Positions 8,410 through 14,976 of a stretch of 33,668 bases of DNA are shown piece by piece; the first letter of the stretch is position 1, and the number at the start of each line of letters is the position of its first letter. The notes below the pieces were generated by a model. It worked only from the letters and a program-made list of their open reading frames with translations. It did no database searches and was not told where the DNA came from. This DNA is from Spirulinaceae cyanobacterium SM2_1_0 (GTDB lineage Bacteria > Cyanobacteriota > Cyanobacteriia > Cyanobacteriales > Spirulinaceae): positions 1 to 33,668 of the forward strand of contig JAAUTY010000056.1 of NCBI GenBank assembly GCA_012031265.1. The letters are read 5' to 3'. Both the position numbers and the translations under genes were made by a program.

Positions 8410-10768
8410 TCACACCTCCATGGCTAGTGGTCACCTCGGCCGCGAGTTTTTGTCGCTGCCGATACTTACCCGCCGCTTTCATCGCCGCCACGGTGGCAAA
8501 CATCACCGCCATCAGCCCTAGCAGCCAAGCGAGCGCGGTTGCTGGATGCGAGGCAAAGGTGGCGAACTGATAGTAGAAGACGGCTGCCCAGTAGCCCAAG
8601 CCCGTCGTCCAGCCAGCGACGAAGAGCGTCCAACCAAGATTGGTTTCCCGGTAGACGGCGGCGGTTGCCGCGACGCAGGGGAAGTAGAGCAGGACGAACA
8701 GCAGGAAGGCAACGGCGGCCGCTGTGCTGCCAAAGCGCAGACTCATTTGCCCAAAGGTGCTGTGGCTCACTTCCTGTTCCGCAACGGCGGTTTCGATGTC
8801 GCCGGTGCTGCTCATGATGCCCAAGCCGATCGGGTCGAGCGCCTGGTTGGTCAAGTCAGCTAAGTTCGCGGGGATGCTGGCAAAGGCTTCGCCGATGCCG
8901 CCCCAGAAGTCGAAGCTAGCCTCTGGCTCATCGCTCGCTCCGGCGGCGGCATCTTCCGCAGCCATCTCGGTGTAGAGCGCATCCATCGTGCCGACCATCA
9001 CTTCTTTGGCGAAGACGCCGGTAAAGATGCCGACGGTGGCAGGCCAATTGTCTTGCTCGACGCCCATGGGGGTAAACACCGGCGTCACGGTGCGGCTAAA
9101 GGCGCTCAGGATCGAGTCTTTGCTATCGTGTTTGCCAAAGGAGCCATCGGTGCCGACGGAATTGAGCAAGCCGAGAATCACGACCATGATCACGATCATG
9201 CGACCGGCACGGGTGATGAAGGCTTGCAGGCGTTGCCAGGCGCTGATCAGGACGCCGCGCAAGGTGGGGATGTGGTACGGCGGCAACTCCATCACGAAGG
9301 GAGCAGCTTTGCCACGGAGGATCGTGTTTTTGAGCACGACGCCGGTGAAGACCGCGGCGAGAATGCCCAGTAGGTAGAGCAAGAAGACGATGTTTTGACC
9401 ATTGCGCGGGAAGAAGGCGGCGCAAAATAGGGCGTAGACCGGCAGGCGCGCCCCGCAGGACATGAAGGGGTTCATCATCACGGTCATCAGGCGATCGCGC
9501 CGATTCTCCAGCGTCCGCGCTGCCATGATGCCGGGAATATTGCAGCCGAAGCCAACCATCATCGGCACAAAGGATTTGCCGGGTAGGCCGACAAAGCGCA
9601 TCAGCCGATCCATGACGAAGGCGGCGCGGGCGAGATAGCCGGAGTCTTCCAGGATCGCCAGAAAGATGAACAACAGCCCGATTTGGGGAATAAACGTCGC
9701 GGTGGTCTGGATGCCGCCGCCGACGCCATCGGCGAGTAAGCCAACCAGCCAACCCGGCGCTTGCACTGACTCTAGGAAATTGGCCGTGCTATCGACGAAG
9801 ATCGTGCCAAAGGCGATGTCAAAAAAGTCGATGAAAGCCCCGCCGAGGTTGATCGCGAAGAGGAAGGTCGCATACATCACGACCAGGAAAATCGGAATCC
9901 CCAGCGTGCGGTTGAGCACGAGGCGATCGAGGCGCTGGGTCAGGCGCTGCGAGACCACGCGGGTCTGCTGGCTCGCACTGGCGACGATCTGGTGAATCCA
10001 GGTGTAGCGGGCATCGGCGATCGCCAGATCCAGGTCTTCGCCCAGTTCCGCTTGCACAGTGGCACGCAAGGCATCGGCATGTTCGCGTAGCTCTGGACTC
10101 AAGCCCGTGCCATTTTCGGCCGTGCCTTGCAACAGCATCAGGGCTGTCCAGCGGGGATGCTGACTGTGTTGCTGAGCGTCGGCGGCGAGGCGACCGGCGA
10201 GATCGGCGATCGCCTCGTTGAGCACGGGCGGATAGGCAACCGTCGCGGCGCTGGGTCGGGGGGATTGCAATGTTTGCAGGATTTCAGCCCGCAACTCCGT
10301 CAAACCGCGACCCCGATTGGCTTGGATCCCGACCACGGGGCAGCCGAGCTGTGCCGACAGTTGCGCCGCATCCAGTTCTAGCCCGCGTTCTTGCACGAGA
10401 TCGATCATGTTCAGCGCCAGGATCACGGGCACCCCCATGTCCAGGATCTGCGTGGTCAAATAGAGGTTGCGCTCCAGGTTAGCGGCGTCAACGATATTGA
10501 CGACCAGATCCGCCTCGTCCGCCAGCAAGGAGTCGCGGGCGATCGCCTCATCCAGACTGGTCGCCTCGCCATCCACATCCAATGCATAGACGCCCGGCAA
10601 ATCGACCACCGCGATTTCCCGATCCTGCTCGCGATATTGACCCTCCTTGCGTTCGACCGTGACGCCGGGCCAATTGCCGACTCGCTGATTGGCCCCCGTC
10701 AGCGCATTGAACAGCGTGGTTTTGCCACAGTTGGGATTGCCAACCAGGCCGATGGTGTACTCAGGCAT
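8402..10768 (-). CDS. feoB: Ferrous iron transporter B
   Basis: Plasma-membrane Fe(II) importer with a cytoplasmic G domain. From the ATG at 10768 it is 788 residues. The G motifs are GNPNCGKT (G1, residues 10-17), PGVTVERK (G2/switch I), DLPGVYAL (G3) and NMID (G4). The helical GDI-like domain and two Gate regions follow, including GFGCNIPGIMAARTLENRR and NPFMSCGARLPVYALF, which contain the Cys residues typical of FeoB. The C terminus has the YFPCVAATAAVYRE and WTTGLGYWAAVFYYQ segments. An in-frame upstream start at 10867 would add 33 residues that overlap feoA and spoil the family N terminus. It overlaps feoA by 8 bases (ATGCCTGA) and feoC by 8 bases, so translation of all three is likely coupled. 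Confidence 0.97.
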   Translation of the reverse strand: MPEYTIGLVGNPNCGKTTLFNALTGANQRVGNWPGVTVERKEGQYREQDREIAVVDLPGVYALDVDGEATSLDEAIARDSLLADEADLVVNIVDAANLERNLYLTTQILDMGVPVILALNMIDLVQERGLELDAAQLSAQLGCPVVGIQANRGRGLTELRAEILQTLQSPRPSAATVAYPPVLNEAIADLAGRLAADAQQHSQHPRWTALMLLQGTAENGTGLSPELREHADALRATVQAELGEDLDLAIADARYTWIHQIVASASQQTRVVSQRLTQRLDRLVLNRTLGIPIFLVVMYATFLFAINLGGAFIDFFDIAFGTIFVDSTANFLESVQAPGWLVGLLADGVGGGIQTTATFIPQIGLLFIFLAILEDSGYLARAAFVMDRLMRFVGLPGKSFVPMMVGFGCNIPGIMAARTLENRRDRLMTVMMNPFMSCGARLPVYALFCAAFFPRNGQNIVFLLYLLGILAAVFTGVVLKNTILRGKAAPFVMELPPYHIPTLRGVLISAWQRLQAFITRAGRMIVIMVVILGLLNSVGTDGSFGKHDSKDSILSAFSRTVTPVFTPMGVEQDNWPATVGIFTGVFAKEVMVGTMDALYTEMAAEDAAAGASDEPEASFDFWGGIGEAFASIPANLADLTNQALDPIGLGIMSSTGDIETAVAEQEVSHSTFGQMSLRFGSTAAAVAFLLFVLLYFPCVAATAAVYRETNLGWTLFVAGWTTGLGYWAAVFYYQFATFASHPATALAWLLGLMAVMFATVAAMKAAGKYRQRQKLAAEVTTSHGGVNA

Positions 10769-11417
10769 CGGAATCTCCAGGGTTAACGACGGCAACTTGT
10801 AGGGCGTCAGCCTCGCTTTTACGGAGGCTGAGCTGATAGCCACGCACTTCGATCTCAGTGGGATCACCGAGGGGGGCGTGACGGGTGACGGTGAATTCGG
10901 TTCCTGGCGTCAGGCCCATGGCGAGCAGCTTATGTTTGTACGCGCGAGCGGTCGGGTCGTAGCCGACGACGCGGAGGCGCGCGCCCAGTGGGGCATCGCG
11001 GAGTTTGCTTTGGATTGCAGGCATCGAGTTTGCCTCCTCATGGTGAGAATTGCTAGCAGCAGCGGCGTAGAGTTCAGCGGCGATCACTTGGATGCGACTG
11101 GCGATTTCAGCGGCGAGGCCGAGTTGGCGATCGCCCAAGCTGACAATCACCGAGCCGGTGCCCGTCTGGCTGATCACTTGCAGCTCACAGCCGACGGTGA
11201 GACCCATGCCGTGCAAACGGCGATTGCTCTCACCACAGTTGAGCGCCACGATACACAGGCGATCGCCCACATCGGCCTCAGCCAACGTGCGACTGCCTGC
11301 GGCCAAAGGACGGGAAGCCTCCTGCAAGCTGGACACGCCCAGATAGGTGAACCCCCGCCAGGTTGCGGCCTGTGCTTGTTTCGCCCCGTTTTTGGTGCTC
11401 TCGTCACAACTACTCAT
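10761..11417 (-). CDS. feoA: Tandem FeoA-FeoA protein
   Basis: FeoA domains are small SH3-like barrels that bind and regulate FeoB. This 218-residue protein has two. The first, about residues 43-114, contains VGDRLCIVALNCGES, LHGMGLTVGCELQV and SLGDRQLGLAAEIA. The second, about 132-214, contains LGARLRVVGYDP, KLLAMGLTPGTEFTV and VRGYQLSLRKSEADAL. The ATG at 11417 is preferred; a TTG at 11459 extends the frame by 14 residues. The Ala/Ser/His-rich linker (115-131) ends at an internal methionine codon (11022-11024) preceded by a strong ribosome-binding site, so the second FeoA may also be made alone. The stop overlaps the feoB ATG by 8 bases. Most FeoA proteins are about 75-90 residues, so the doubled form is unusual. 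Confidence 0.88.
   Translation of the reverse strand: MSSCDESTKNGAKQAQAATWRGFTYLGVSSLQEASRPLAAGSRTLAEADVGDRLCIVALNCGESNRRLHGMGLTVGCELQVISQTGTGSVIVSLGDRQLGLAAEIASRIQVIAAELYAAAASNSHHEEANSMPAIQSKLRDAPLGARLRVVGYDPTARAYKHKLLAMGLTPGTEFTVTRHAPLGDPTEIEVRGYQLSLRKSEADALQVAVVNPGDSDA
11033..11038 (-). promoter_or_regulatory. Internal Shine-Dalgarno inside feoA
   Basis: On the minus strand AGGAGG lies exactly 8 bases before an in-frame ATG (11022-11024) in the linker between the two FeoA domains. This is one of the best ribosome-binding sites in the window and far better than anything before the ORF's first ATG. It suggests independent initiation of the second FeoA, or descent from two adjacent feoA genes whose separating stop was lost. 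Confidence 0.65.
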
Positions 11418-11443
11418 GGATTTAGTGCTCAGACACTTTTTGC

Positions 11444-11460
11444 AAGTTATTTTCAACAAT
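11444..11460 (-). promoter_or_regulatory. Candidate Fur box before feoA
   Basis: AAGTTATTTTCAACAAT on the plus strand reads ATTGTTGAAAATAACTT toward feoA. It shares the ATTG...GA-AATAA core of the better iron box before isiA and begins 27 bases upstream of the feoA ATG. This position would let ferric-uptake regulator repress the feo operon. The dyad is imperfect, so the call is weak. The rest of the 424-base feo-isi gap holds no gene that I can support. Confidence 0.35.
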
Positions 11461-11760
11461 AGATCGCTGAAATGCTTACAAGTCGTACTATTAACGATTT
11501 TTTAACCTTGTTGAACCTGCTAATAGTTTTCAGCCAATGTTGTTTTAGTTGCAATTGCAGTGGCAGTGAGGGCGCGATCGACCGAGCCGTTAGTCCCCGC
11601 ATTAGACCAGTGCCGTACACCTCGGTCACTGTTCCCCACTATTGCAAGTAATTCTGAAGTCACTCTCAGCAAACTGCCTTTAACAAAATTACAGAAATCC
11701 CCAAAGCCTTTTTCTGAAAGGCATCAGAGACGATCTGGCGATCCGAGATCCGACCCACAC

Positions 11761-11791
11761 TTGACATTAGTCACTGACTTGGTGCTAGCTT
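11761..11791 (+). promoter_or_regulatory. Possible isiA promoter
   Basis: A perfect TTGACA at 11761-11766 is followed by TAGCTT at 11786-11791 (19-base spacing) or GCTAGC at 11784 (17-base spacing) as weak -10 candidates. The Fur-box-like dyad starts two bases further on, so a bound repressor would cover the transcription start. The transcript start cannot be fixed from sequence. Confidence 0.35.
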
Positions 11792-11792
11792 T

Positions 11793-11811
11793 ATTGAGAA
11801 TAAAGTTCAAT
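11793..11811 (+). promoter_or_regulatory. Fur box (iron box) upstream of isiA
   Basis: ATTGAGAATAAAGTTCAAT is a 19-base AT-rich dyad with outer arms ATTGA/TCAAT, centred 40 bases before the isiA ATG. It fits the A/T-rich 19-base inverted repeats bound by ferric-uptake regulator in cyanobacteria. isiA operons are the classic Fur-repressed, iron-starvation-induced genes in this group. Binding is inferred from pattern and context. Confidence 0.7.
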
Positions 11812-11824
11812 TAGGTTGCAACAT

Positions 11825-11840
11825 TAGGAGGTCAACCTCT
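11825..11840 (+). promoter_or_regulatory. isiA ribosome-binding site in a small hairpin
   Basis: TAGGAGGT (11825-11832) is a near-perfect Shine-Dalgarno, 9 bases before the isiA ATG. Its GAGG (11828-11831) can pair with CCTC (11836-11839) across a TCAA loop. The stem is only four to five pairs, so it may merely tune initiation. Confidence 0.6.
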
Positions 11841-11841
11841 C

Positions 11842-12870
11842 ATGCAAACTTATGGCAACCCAGAGATGACATACGAGTGGTGGGCGGGTAATGCGCGCTT
11901 CACCAACTTGTCCGGCCTGTTCATTGCCGCCCACGCCGCCCAAGCCGCCCTGACTGCCTTTTGGGCCGGTGCGTTCACGCTGTTCGAGCTGTCGCGCTTC
12001 GACACCGCCCAGCCCATGAGCGAGCAAGGTCTCATCCTGCTGCCGCATCTCGCCACCCTCGGCCTCGGCGTCGCTGACGGTGGCCAGATTGTAGATACCT
12101 ACCCCTTCTTCGTCGTCGGTGCGGTGCATCTCATCGCTTCCGCCGTTCTCGGTGCGGGTGCCCTCTTCCACACGGTCAAGGCCCCCCGCGACCTGCAAAC
12201 CGCGACCGGCTGGACCAAGAAGTTCCATTTTTCCTGGGACGACCCTCGGCAACTGGGACTGATCCTCGGTCACCATCTCCTCTTCCTCGGCGCGGGTGCT
12301 CTCTTGCTCGTCGCCAAAGCCATGTACTGGGGCGGTTTGTACGATGCTATGACTCAGACCGTGCGCGTCATCTCGCAACCCACCCTCGACCCCCTGATCA
12401 TCTACGGCTACCAAACCCACTTCGCGAGCATCAGCAGCCTCGAAGACTTGGTAGGCGGTCACATCTACGTCGGCATTCTCCTCTTAGCGGGTGGCATCTG
12501 GCATATCCTCGTGCCGCCATTGCAGTGGAGCCGCAAGGTTCTTGTTTTCTCTGGCGAGGCGATTTTGTCCTACTCGCTCGGTGGCATTGCCTTAGCTGGC
12601 TTTGTCGCCGCCTATTTCTGCGCGGTCAATACGCTCGCCTACCCCGTGGAATTCTACGGACCGACGCTGGATGTACGCTTGGGAATTGCCCCCTATTTTG
12701 CTGATACCATCCCCTTGCCGATCGGAGAATACACACCCCGCTGCTGGCTCGCCAATGCCCACTTCTTCCTCGCCTTCTTCTTCTTGCAAGGTCACTTGTG
12801 GCACGCTCTCCGCGCGTCGGGATTCGATTTTCGGTGGGTCGGCAAAGTGCTGGGGCTTGTAGAGGCTTAG
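11842..12870 (+). CDS. isiA: Iron-stress-induced chlorophyll-binding protein (CP43')
   Basis: A 342-residue thylakoid membrane protein of the six-helix CP43/Pcb antenna family. Under iron starvation IsiA binds chlorophyll a, forms rings around photosystem I and dissipates excess light energy. The product begins [20 protein letters not shown], characteristic of IsiA. It keeps the family's chlorophyll-ligand histidines in contexts such as [62 protein letters not shown] and [19 protein letters not shown]. It lacks the large lumenal loop of CP43, as expected for the shorter family, and its length matches. A strong Shine-Dalgarno and a Fur-box-like dyad lie directly upstream. It heads the isiA-zinc ribbon-isiB-isiC run, divergent from the feo operon. 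Confidence 0.96.
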   Translation: MQTYGNPEMTYEWWAGNARFTNLSGLFIAAHAAQAALTAFWAGAFTLFELSRFDTAQPMSEQGLILLPHLATLGLGVADGGQIVDTYPFFVVGAVHLIASAVLGAGALFHTVKAPRDLQTATGWTKKFHFSWDDPRQLGLILGHHLLFLGAGALLLVAKAMYWGGLYDAMTQTVRVISQPTLDPLIIYGYQTHFASISSLEDLVGGHIYVGILLLAGGIWHILVPPLQWSRKVLVFSGEAILSYSLGGIALAGFVAAYFCAVNTLAYPVEFYGPTLDVRLGIAPYFADTIPLPIGEYTPRCWLANAHFFLAFFFLQGHLWHALRASGFDFRWVGKVLGLVEA

Positions 12871-12946
12871 CGTCGTGAAGACACCGATTTAGGATGCTGG
12901 CGATCGCCCACAATTCACTCACACCAATGTCTCGCAAAATCTCACA

Positions 12947-13108
12947 ATGAACTGTCCCTTTTGCACCCACAAAATGCTCCGACAGATGAGCAACCGGCAA
13001 CTGTACTGGTTTTGCCCCCACTGTCGGCAACGCTTGCTCGCCATTTCGAGCAACCTGAGCGAGCCAACTCATCCCGCACCCTTGGCCCGCACCCTTGGCA
13101 GCGACTGA
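12947..13108 (+). CDS. Small zinc-ribbon protein between isiA and isiB
   Basis: A 53-residue ORF with two CxxC knuckles, CPFC at residues 3-6 and CPHC at 23-26, separated by 16 residues containing NRQLYWF. This is a compact zinc ribbon. The pattern CPxC...LRxxxxxxLYWFCxHCRQ resembles small cyanobacterial proteins sometimes labelled 'PriA-like' because of a weak similarity to the PriA zinc site; the helicase itself is absent. It begins 76 bases after isiA and ends 79 bases before isiB on the same strand, so it is probably on the isiAB transcript. No strong ribosome-binding site is visible. The function is unknown; a role in nucleic-acid binding, metal sensing or protein contact is equally open. 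Confidence 0.7.
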   Translation: MNCPFCTHKMLRQMSNRQLYWFCPHCRQRLLAISSNLSEPTHPAPLARTLGSD

Positions 13109-13187
13109 TGAGTCATACCCCCAAACGATCCCGTTGAGAGCTGAGAACACTCACTACAAATACTCTAAGAACAAGTACAACGGAATC

Positions 13188-13700
13188 ATGGCAAAAATTG
13201 GTATCTTCTTTGGCACTCAAACCGGTAACACTGAGAATCTTGCCGAACAGATTCAGCAAGCTCTGGGCGGTGACGCAGTTGCCGATCTCAAGGATGTGGC
13301 GGATGCTGAGCCGTCCGATTTGGCTGACTACGAATTCCTCGTAATCGGTTGCCCAACTTGGAATATTGGGGAACTTCAGAGTGACTGGGAAGGGCTATAT
13401 GACCAGCTTGATGACATCGATTTTAGCGGCAAAAAAGTGGCATATTTCGGCCCTGGTGACCAGATTGGTTATGCCGAAAATTTCCAGGATGCGTTGGGAA
13501 TTTTGGAGGAAAAAATCAGTAGCCTCGGTGGGAAAACGGTCGGTTACTGGCCAGCCGATGGCTATGACTTTAGCGAATCCAAGGCCTTGCGAAATGGCAA
13601 ATTCGTTGGGTTAGCATTGGATGAAGATAATCAATCAGAGCTGACCGACGGGCGCATTGCCACTTGGACGAGCCAACTCAAGCAAGAGCTGGGTCTCTAG
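13188..13700 (+). CDS. isiB: Flavodoxin
   Basis: A 170-residue long-chain flavodoxin that replaces ferredoxin as a soluble electron carrier from photosystem I when iron is scarce. The FMN phosphate loop is GTQTGNTE at residues 9-16. The two aromatic residues that sandwich the isoalloxazine ring are Trp58 (PTWNIGELQSDW) and Tyr95 (GDQIGYAENFQDA), and the long-chain insertion (residues about 120-145) is present. The start at 13188 gives the expected MAKIGIFFG N terminus; the frame is open further upstream but that part overlaps intergenic sequence. Codon use is slightly more AT-rich than in its neighbours. It is third in the isi run, 79 bases after the zinc-ribbon gene. Confidence 0.96.
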   Translation: MAKIGIFFGTQTGNTENLAEQIQQALGGDAVADLKDVADAEPSDLADYEFLVIGCPTWNIGELQSDWEGLYDQLDDIDFSGKKVAYFGPGDQIGYAENFQDALGILEEKISSLGGKTVGYWPADGYDFSESKALRNGKFVGLALDEDNQSELTDGRIATWTSQLKQELGL

Positions 13701-13736
13701 CATTTTTTCCGTCTCCGCCAACCCGCACTCGTCGTT

Positions 13737-13761
13737 ATCGGGCGGGTTCTACTCGCCCGAT
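13737..13761 (+). terminator. Hairpin between isiB and isiC
   Basis: A perfect 8-base-pair stem, ATCGGGCG with CGCCCGAT, around a 9-base loop, located 36 bases after isiB and 30 bases before isiC. No U-run follows. It may be a partial terminator or RNA-processing/stability element that sets isiB levels above isiC, rather than a full stop. Confidence 0.5.
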
Positions 13762-13791
13762 GACAACCCGATCCATCTCAGTATACTCAAC

Positions 13792-14568
13792 ATGACTGAA
13801 TATCCCCATGCTTTGCTGATCAACACCAGCCCAAGTTTGCAACGATTCAATGAGCGGTTGTGTGCGGTGCTGGCACAATCGGTGCGACTCGGCTGCTGGC
13901 AATATGAACAAACAGCGGATGAACCGCTTTCGCTGGCGGCGGGCGTCGTGCTACTGCACGATTACCTAAAACATTGCGATCGCCCCCTTGATTTGCTCGC
14001 CCACGGAACCAGCGGCTGGCTCGCCCTACTCTACGCTCGCCGCCATCCTGAACGGGTGCGATCGCTGACGTTGCTCGCGGTTGGTGCCCATGCGGCTAGC
14101 GACTGGCACGCCCACTACTACGCCCGATTACAACTCTTGCCCTGCCCAAGGCAAGTCGTGTTGCGCCAGATGGTCAAGGGGTTGTTCGGCAACTGCTGCC
14201 CCCATGGTGAGCGTGAACTGATCGCTCTGCTAGAGCGCGACTTACGGACGGCGCTGTCGCCGCACACGCTCTACGAACACCAGCGACTGCCACCAGCACC
14301 AGTCGCGATGCCGCTACTCATTTGCGGTAGCCGAGACGACATCATCGCAGCCCCCAACGATCTCAACGACTGGCAACCCTGGCTCAAATCCGGGGATGTC
14401 CAGTGGTGTTGTCCAGGCGGACGGCATTTCTTTCATCATGTTTGTCCACATTTGGTCGCTCGGCAGATTGTCAGTTTTTGGCAGGCGATTGGCTCGCTGG
14501 CGGCACCAGTGACGGTGTTACCGCCGGTCTCGCGATCGCTCCTGACGATCAGTGATGTTATTGAGTAG
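13792..14568 (+). CDS. isiC: IsiC-like alpha/beta hydrolase
   Basis: A 258-residue protein of the alpha/beta-hydrolase fold; a gene of this type follows isiB in S. elongatus-type genomes and is called isiC. The proposed nucleophile is Ser74 in LLAHGTSGWLALLYARRHPE. The usual GxSxG ends in Trp rather than Gly here. A possible acid lies in CGSRDDIIAAP and a possible His in PGGRHFFHHV. The substrate is unknown. The start at 13792 is preferred; upstream in-frame sequence crosses the isiB end and the hairpin. Its last 14 bases overlap the following Cys-rich membrane-protein gene, indicating coupled expression. Confidence 0.75.
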   Translation: MTEYPHALLINTSPSLQRFNERLCAVLAQSVRLGCWQYEQTADEPLSLAAGVVLLHDYLKHCDRPLDLLAHGTSGWLALLYARRHPERVRSLTLLAVGAHAASDWHAHYYARLQLLPCPRQVVLRQMVKGLFGNCCPHGERELIALLERDLRTALSPHTLYEHQRLPPAPVAMPLLICGSRDDIIAAPNDLNDWQPWLKSGDVQWCCPGGRHFFHHVCPHLVARQIVSFWQAIGSLAAPVTVLPPVSRSLLTISDVIE

Positions 14569-14866
14569 GTTGGTTCTGATGCTAATGCTTTGTCTCTTGC
14601 CTTGGGTTCCGATCCTCTGCCCAGTCGGGATCTTCAGTCTATTGGTGATGTTGGCGATCGCGATCATCGCGGCCAGCCGTGATGCAATCGACCACCTGCG
14701 ACGCCTACACCAAATCCCCTGCACAGGCTGTGCTTACTTCACGGGTTGCCAGTATCTGAAATGTACCGTCAACCCCAGCATTGCCCTGACTGAAGGAGCC
14801 GTTGCCTGTCGCGATTTTGCCCCCAATAGCCATATTCAACCCCTCTGTACACGCCACTGCAAATAA
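14555..14866 (+). CDS. Cys-rich small membrane protein downstream of isiC
   Basis: A 103-residue protein (ATG at 14555; GTG at 14552 also possible) overlapping the end of isiC by 14 bases. Residues 1-41 form one long or two short membrane helices. The remainder is soluble and has a cysteine pattern: Cys56-x2-Cys59-x5-Cys65-x4-Cys70 and then Cys85 in AVACRDF, plus Cys98 and Cys102. The C-terminal part (CxxCxYFxxCxYLKCxVNP...LTEGAVxCRDF) resembles a small Cys-containing domain I associate with cyanobacterial hypothetical proteins. No function is known to me. Metal or iron-sulfur binding at the membrane is an inference from the cysteines and the iron-stress neighbourhood. Confidence 0.72.
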   Translation: MLLSRLVLMLMLCLLPWVPILCPVGIFSLLVMLAIAIIAASRDAIDHLRRLHQIPCTGCAYFTGCQYLKCTVNPSIALTEGAVACRDFAPNSHIQPLCTRHCK

Positions 14867-14976
14867 GGGCTATCTCACGCCTCAAAACTCCAACGGGTAA
14901 ACCTTGGACGGCAAATTGATGCTCCCATTTTGCAAATCCATCTAGCCTCGATTGTGTTGTTTCATCTCCAGTGACC

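Noticed and set aside
9123-9752. 209-codon open frame inside feoB in another minus-strand frame
   Set aside because: Arg/His/Leu-rich product with no motifs, fully inside a clear feoB; a codon-bias shadow.
10878-11462. 194-codon forward frame opposite feoA
   Set aside because: No motif, fully antisense to two recognisable FeoA domains.
11824-12462. Long antisense open frame (212 codons) opposite isiA
   Set aside because: It mirrors isiA's GC-rich codons and gives a low-complexity Glu/Gly/Gln-rich product. An antisense RNA such as the IsrR known opposite isiA in Synechocystis is possible, but nothing in the sequence fixes its promoter.
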